Shown here one piece after another: positions 60,800-64,000 of a stretch of 64,000 nucleotides of DNA. Source of the DNA: SHVO01 sp041905525 (GTDB lineage Bacteria > Pseudomonadota > Alphaproteobacteria > Rhodospirillales > Rhodospirillaceae); the NCBI GenBank assembly GCA_041905525.1, contig JAYRKY010000016.1, positions 1-64,000 of the forward strand. Direction: 5' to 3'. Every line of letters begins with the position of its first letter. Position 1 is the stretch's first letter. The notes under the pieces were generated by a model that worked only from the letters and a program-made list of their open reading frames with translations, had not been told where the DNA came from and did not search any database. The position numbers were made by a program, and so were the translations under genes.

Positions 60800-62431
60800 C
60801 TACCAAGCCAGCGCAGCCGCCTCGTCGATTTCGATCAAGGTTGGGCCCTTGGCCGTGTTCGCCGTACGCAGCTCGGCCTTGAGATGTTCAAGACCTTGGG
60901 CGCGCACCGCATTACAGCCGAAGCCGCGGGCAATGGCGAGGAAGTCCGGCGTGTACAGATCGACGCCGATCTGAGGGATGCCGCGCTCGGCCATGTACTT
61001 CTTGATCTCGAAGTAACCTTGGTTGTTCCACACCAGGACAACGACGGGCAAGCCCAGTTCCACGGCCGTCGCAAGCTCGCCGATGGTGAACTGGAGCCCA
61101 CCGTCGCCGATGACAGCCACGGACGGGCGATCCTTCTGCGCGAGCTTGGCGCCGAACGCGGCCGGCAAGGCGTAACCGAGCGTGCCGTAGCCGGTGGTGG
61201 AGTTGAAATAGGTGCGCGGGCGCTCGGCTTCGTAGAACAGGTTGGCGCTGTAGATCGGCTGGGTGGAATCGCCGACGATCATGGCGTCCGGCAACGCCTC
61301 CTGAACCGCCTTCATGATGGTCTGATGGGCGCGCTGCGGCGGCGTCAGTGCCGCTTGCAGCAAATCGCGCAGCGCCTGGGCGCGGGCGGGGCCCTCGGGA
61401 TTGGGCGTATGATTGCCGAGCGCGGCCGCGAGCGCGGTCAATGCCGTATCGGAATCGCTGTGGATGGCGATGTCGGGCGAGGCATTGCGGCTGAGTTGAT
61501 CGGCTTCGATATCGATGCGGATCACCTTACCGTCGAAGCGCGGATGCTTGCCTTCAAACAACCAGGTATCGGTTTCGCCCAGTTCGGTGCCCACCGCCAG
61601 AACCACGTCCGCTTTCGCCATCTCCTCGAGGACGAAGGGCACGCTAATGGTGCTTCCAATCGAAAGCGGATGCCGCGCCGGAAGGATGCCCTTGCCGTTA
61701 ACGGTCGTCAGCACCACGGCGCCGAGCTTTTCAGCGACGGCCCGAGCCGACTCACCGGCATGCTGCGCACCGCCGCCGAGAACCATCATCGGACGGGTCG
61801 CGGTTTTCAAAAGTTTAGCCGCTTCGGTGATTTTCGCGGCTTTCGCCTTCGGGCGCGCGGGCGTGCGCAGCGCCTTGCGGGAGATATGTCCGGCCTCGGC
61901 CGTAATCACGTCGAGCGGGATTTCGATATGCACGGGACGCGGGCGCTTACTGCGGAATACCGCGAAGGCGTCGGCGAGCACGCCGGGAAGGTCATGCGGG
62001 CGGCGCAGGGTGTGGCTGAACGCGGTGAGACCCGACATCAACTTCTGCTGTGACGGCAGCTCATGCAGGCGGCCTTCGCCTTTGCCCAGTTCGAAGGTGT
62101 AGTTCACCGCCGAGATCACCAGCATCGGGATGGAATCGGCGTAGGCCTGCCCCATCGGCGTGGCAATATTCGTAAGACCCGGTCCGGTGATGATAAAGCA
62201 TGCGGCCGGTTTGCCGGTCGCGCGCGCATAGCCGTCGGCCATAAAGCCCGCGCCCTGCTCGTGGCGCGGCGTAATGTGACGCAGCTTGGTGTTCTTGAGT
62301 CCCCGGTAGAACTCAACCGTGTGCACTCCGGGAATACCGAATACGGTGTCGATCCCGTAGAGCTCAAGCAGCTCCACCAGCACTTCGCCGCACGTCTTTG
62401 TCGTCGCGAAACCTTTTGCGTCGTCTCTCAT
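60800..62431 (-). CDS. Thiamine-diphosphate 2-oxoacid decarboxylase, AruI-like
   Basis: The 543-residue enzyme of the acetolactate-synthase superfamily has the catalytic Glu in RHEQGAGFMADGYAR near residue 57, ITGPGLTNIATPMGQAYADS, and the diphosphate motif VIGDGGLQFTIGELATA with NNQGYFEIKK near residue 470. The opening VFGIPGVHTVEFYRGL is reminiscent of 5-guanidino-2-oxopentanoate decarboxylase (AruI). Placement before an aldehyde dehydrogenase and a transaminase supports a decarboxylase role over acetolactate synthesis. It is the first gene of the operon. Confidence in the class is high, in the substrate moderate. Confidence 0.8.
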   Translation of the reverse strand: MRDDAKGFATTKTCGEVLVELLELYGIDTVFGIPGVHTVEFYRGLKNTKLRHITPRHEQGAGFMADGYARATGKPAACFIITGPGLTNIATPMGQAYADSIPMLVISAVNYTFELGKGEGRLHELPSQQKLMSGLTAFSHTLRRPHDLPGVLADAFAVFRSKRPRPVHIEIPLDVITAEAGHISRKALRTPARPKAKAAKITEAAKLLKTATRPMMVLGGGAQHAGESARAVAEKLGAVVLTTVNGKGILPARHPLSIGSTISVPFVLEEMAKADVVLAVGTELGETDTWLFEGKHPRFDGKVIRIDIEADQLSRNASPDIAIHSDSDTALTALAAALGNHTPNPEGPARAQALRDLLQAALTPPQRAHQTIMKAVQEALPDAMIVGDSTQPIYSANLFYEAERPRTYFNSTTGYGTLGYALPAAFGAKLAQKDRPSVAVIGDGGLQFTIGELATAVELGLPVVVLVWNNQGYFEIKKYMAERGIPQIGVDLYTPDFLAIARGFGCNAVRAQGLEHLKAELRTANTAKGPTLIEIDEAAALAW

Positions 62432-62763
62432 CGTCCACGTCCCGCCGGGCCGCCATCATGCACCCCGGCTAAAAAAACTCACACTGAACTCTCACGCGGA
62501 CCGTTCAACCCTCCACGCTTCAGGCGGGGGGAACCACATCCTCTGGCCGCCTCTCCATTCGCCTGAGCGTCGGAACGCCGCGGAAAATGGCGCATTTTCG
62601 GCCTCGACCGGACAGATCCGGCCCCTCAGATATACGATCTAACAGGCTTTTTTGCTCATGAAAGCTTTTCACCCGAATGTTGAAAGGAACTAAAACGAGC
62701 GCAAAAGGTGTCGGAAAACAGCGCCTTTCTTGAGGGTGCCTCATCCGGCAAAACGGATGACAA
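62432..62763. other. Intergenic region between the AruI-like gene and the receptor terminator
   Basis: No credible gene is seen. The stretch nearest the AruI-like start should hold that operon's promoter on the minus strand. A TTGAAC is present near 62505, but no good -10 element is found at the right distance. Confidence 0.35.
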
Positions 62764-62767
62764 ATAA

Positions 62768-62795
62768 AAAAGGAGGGCGTTTCCGCCCTCCTTTT
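62768..62795 (-). terminator. Intrinsic terminator of the TonB-dependent receptor gene
   Basis: A 12-base stem (AAAAGGAGGGCG at 62768-62779 with CGCCCTCCTTTT at 62784-62795) and a 4-base loop are followed, reading the minus strand, by TTATTTG after the T end of the stem. It lies 23 bases after the receptor stop and is the clearest intrinsic terminator in the window. Confidence 0.88.
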
Positions 62796-62818
62796 CAGTC
62801 TTTACGTGTCGCCTCTGG

Positions 62819-64000
62819 TTACATGCGGAAGCGGACGCCCACGCGGAACGTACGGCCATGAGAGTCGTAGTTGGACGGGTTGGTCGTGACCGTGTCGGTC
62901 GCGAAGTTACCCGTGCCACCGACCATCACCGCGTCCTTGTTGGTGATGTTCTTCACGTTGAAGAAGGCTTCGACGTTGCCGTTGCCCTGCTCGGCCGTGA
63001 AGATCTGGTAGCTGGTCGCGAAATCCCAGTAAATCGCACCCGGGATCCAGTTGTTGTTGACCGTGATGTTCGGAGCAACCGACACCGGGCAACCCGTCGT
63101 GCACTGGATGAAGTCGTTGTTGTAGGTGCCGCCGCTGATGCCGCGCGCCGTGATCGTGGCGCTGATCGGCTTGGCGTCGTAGGTCGCCAAAGCCTGCCAA
63201 CGCCAAGTCGCCGGACCGCTACCGTTGTTTTCACCGGCGGTGTCCGTCGGACGCGTCAAACCCGTGTCGCGGTAGTTCTTGAGGTAGCGCGACGCGAGAG
63301 CACGAATGCGGAGGTTACCGTCCATGCTTTCAGCGATGCTCGCCAGCGGGAACACGTAGCCAGCTTCGAAGTCGATGCCACGCGCGTTTTGACGTGCGAG
63401 GTTGAACGGCTGCACGAAGATGGTGTTCGTGATCGAGGTGGCGGCAAGGCGACCCTGATTCGCGGTGCCCGCGTTGATGGCGGAGCAGAAGTTCGGGTTG
63501 CCCTGGGCGCAGAGGTCAACGATCTGCTGCGCATTGATCGTGGTGATCGCGCCCTTCACGTTGATGTTCCAGTAGTCGACCGACGCCTGGAAGCCCGACA
63601 GGAAGGTCGGCTGCAGGACGACGCCGATCCCGGTGGTGTCAGCCTTTTCCGGAACCAGGTTCGGATTGCCGCGCGTGGTGCCGACGTACTGCACCGACGA
63701 CGTGCCGCCCGAGATGGTGTCGATGACATTGTTCGTCACGACCGTGCCGGCGTTGTACAGATCGCCGATGTTCGGCGCGCGGATGTCGCGAGAACGCGTC
63801 ACGCGGAAGGTCAGGTCGGACACCGGCGTGTAGGTGGCGCCGGCCTTCCAAGTGGTGACGTAACCGGCCGACGAGTAGTCGGTCGCACGGACGGCCGCGT
63901 TCAGGTCGAAGCTTTCCGCCCAAGCCTGGCCGCGGGCCAGCGGCACGATCGTCTCAAAGAAACCTTCGGTGACTTTGTACTTACCAAAGGTCGGCTGGTA
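62819..64000 (-). CDS. TonB-dependent receptor (C-terminal part)
   Basis: The frame runs off the right edge; 393 C-terminal residues are visible. They form alternating beta strands of an outer-membrane barrel: VTRSRDIRAPNIGDLYNAG, SVDYWNINVKGAI, GIDFEAGYVFPLA, and a last strand HGRTFRVGVRFRM ending in Met after an aromatic-rich strand. This matches TonB-dependent receptors of the kind abundant in Caulobacterales and sphingomonads. The plug domain and TonB box lie outside the window, so the ligand cannot be inferred. A strong terminator follows. Confidence 0.9.
   Translation of the reverse strand, partial: YQPTFGKYKVTEGFFETIVPLARGQAWAESFDLNAAVRATDYSSAGYVTTWKAGATYTPVSDLTFRVTRSRDIRAPNIGDLYNAGTVVTNNVIDTISGGTSSVQYVGTTRGNPNLVPEKADTTGIGVVLQPTFLSGFQASVDYWNINVKGAITTINAQQIVDLCAQGNPNFCSAINAGTANQGRLAATSITNTIFVQPFNLARQNARGIDFEAGYVFPLASIAESMDGNLRIRALASRYLKNYRDTGLTRPTDTAGENNGSGPATWRWQALATYDAKPISATITARGISGGTYNNDFIQCTTGCPVSVAPNITVNNNWIPGAIYWDFATSYQIFTAEQGNGNVEAFFNVKNITNKDAVMVGGTGNFATDTVTTNPSNYDSHGRTFRVGVRFRM

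Noticed and set aside
57896..62053. A 1385-codon open frame on the plus strand
   Set aside because: It lies antisense to three genes with intact family motifs (transaminase, aldehyde dehydrogenase, ThDP enzyme). Long antisense frames are expected in high-GC DNA with strong codon bias, and its translation is rich in Arg, His and Gly without any domain pattern.
60800..62431. Acetolactate synthase large subunit
   Set aside because: It is the same superfamily, but there is no small subunit gene, and the neighbouring aldehyde dehydrogenase and transaminase fit a decarboxylase better.
1..64000. CRISPR arrays, insertion sequences, prophage genes, rRNA and tRNA
   Set aside because: No regularly spaced repeats, transposase or phage proteins, or rRNA-like sequence were seen. 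tRNA genes were not found by eye, though a covariance-model scan would be needed to exclude them.

Overview
The window is high-GC bacterial chromosome, almost certainly from an alphaproteobacterium. The evidence is a full squalene/hopanoid (hpn) gene set, an SOS box of the alphaproteobacterial form GAAC-N7-GAAC upstream of imuA, an imuA-imuB-dnaE2 mutasome, a PE-LIG-POL type LigD, a large TonB-dependent receptor and a DUF6491-like lipoprotein. A Caulobacterales- or Rhizomicrobium-like lineage is a guess; nothing here fixes the genus. Genes are tightly packed. Several convergent pairs share or overlap stop codons, and many codirectional pairs overlap by ATGA or GTGA. I saw no rRNA, tRNA, CRISPR array, insertion sequence or phage gene, although tRNAs cannot be excluded by eye.

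Layout. 1-4.9 kb: first hopanoid block (3' end of hpnN, hpnM on the opposite strand, then hpnI, a GalE-like epimerase and hpnL). 5.0-8.9 kb: membrane-anchored trypsin-like protease, MoxR ATPase, DUF58 and VWA proteins. 9.0-12.6 kb: YCII protein, histidine phosphatase, TetR regulator, two small exported or membrane proteins and a DegT aminotransferase. 12.7-22.1 kb: main hopanoid operon hpnC-hpnB-dxs-hpnD-hpnE-shc, then hpnG. 22.1-26.3 kb, minus strand: ispH-hpnH-GT41-like glycosyltransferase. 26.4-32.3 kb: a split spermidine-synthase-like pair, a DTW-domain protein, a TPR protein, DUF3095, DUF72 and a TSP3-like secreted protein. 32.3-42.4 kb: DNA-damage region with an isochorismatase-fold hydrolase, a basic-tailed small protein, SOS-controlled imuA-imuB-dnaE2, and ligD-udgX on the minus strand. 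43.0-47.7 kb: leucine-degradation operon ivd-mccB-mccA. 48.0-57.9 kb: FMN reductase, DUF1501/DUF1800 pair, a TetR-HlyD-ABC exporter operon with a clear palindromic operator, and GT87-like and DsbA-like proteins. 58.0-62.4 kb: a 2-oxoacid decarboxylase, aldehyde dehydrogenase, GABA-type transaminase operon. 62.8-64 kb: C-terminal part of a TonB-dependent receptor running off the window.

How they work together. Dxs and IspH supply isoprenoid precursors. HpnC, HpnD and HpnE make squalene, Shc cyclises it, HpnH and HpnG add and trim the ribosyl side chain, HpnI and HpnB are glycosyltransferases, and HpnL, HpnM and HpnN are membrane or transport partners. hpnJ and hpnK, expected partners of hpnI, are not in this window.

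The observations most worth checking are these. ligD is broken by a -1 frameshift exactly at an A9 tract. Two genes seem to need non-AUG starts outside the usual GUG/UUG set (ATT for ivd, ATA for the isochorismatase-like gene). A spermidine-synthase-like protein is split so that its catalytic half carries an export signal. A 37-residue membrane peptide has its own ribosome-binding site. A GalE-like epimerase sits between hpnI and hpnL.
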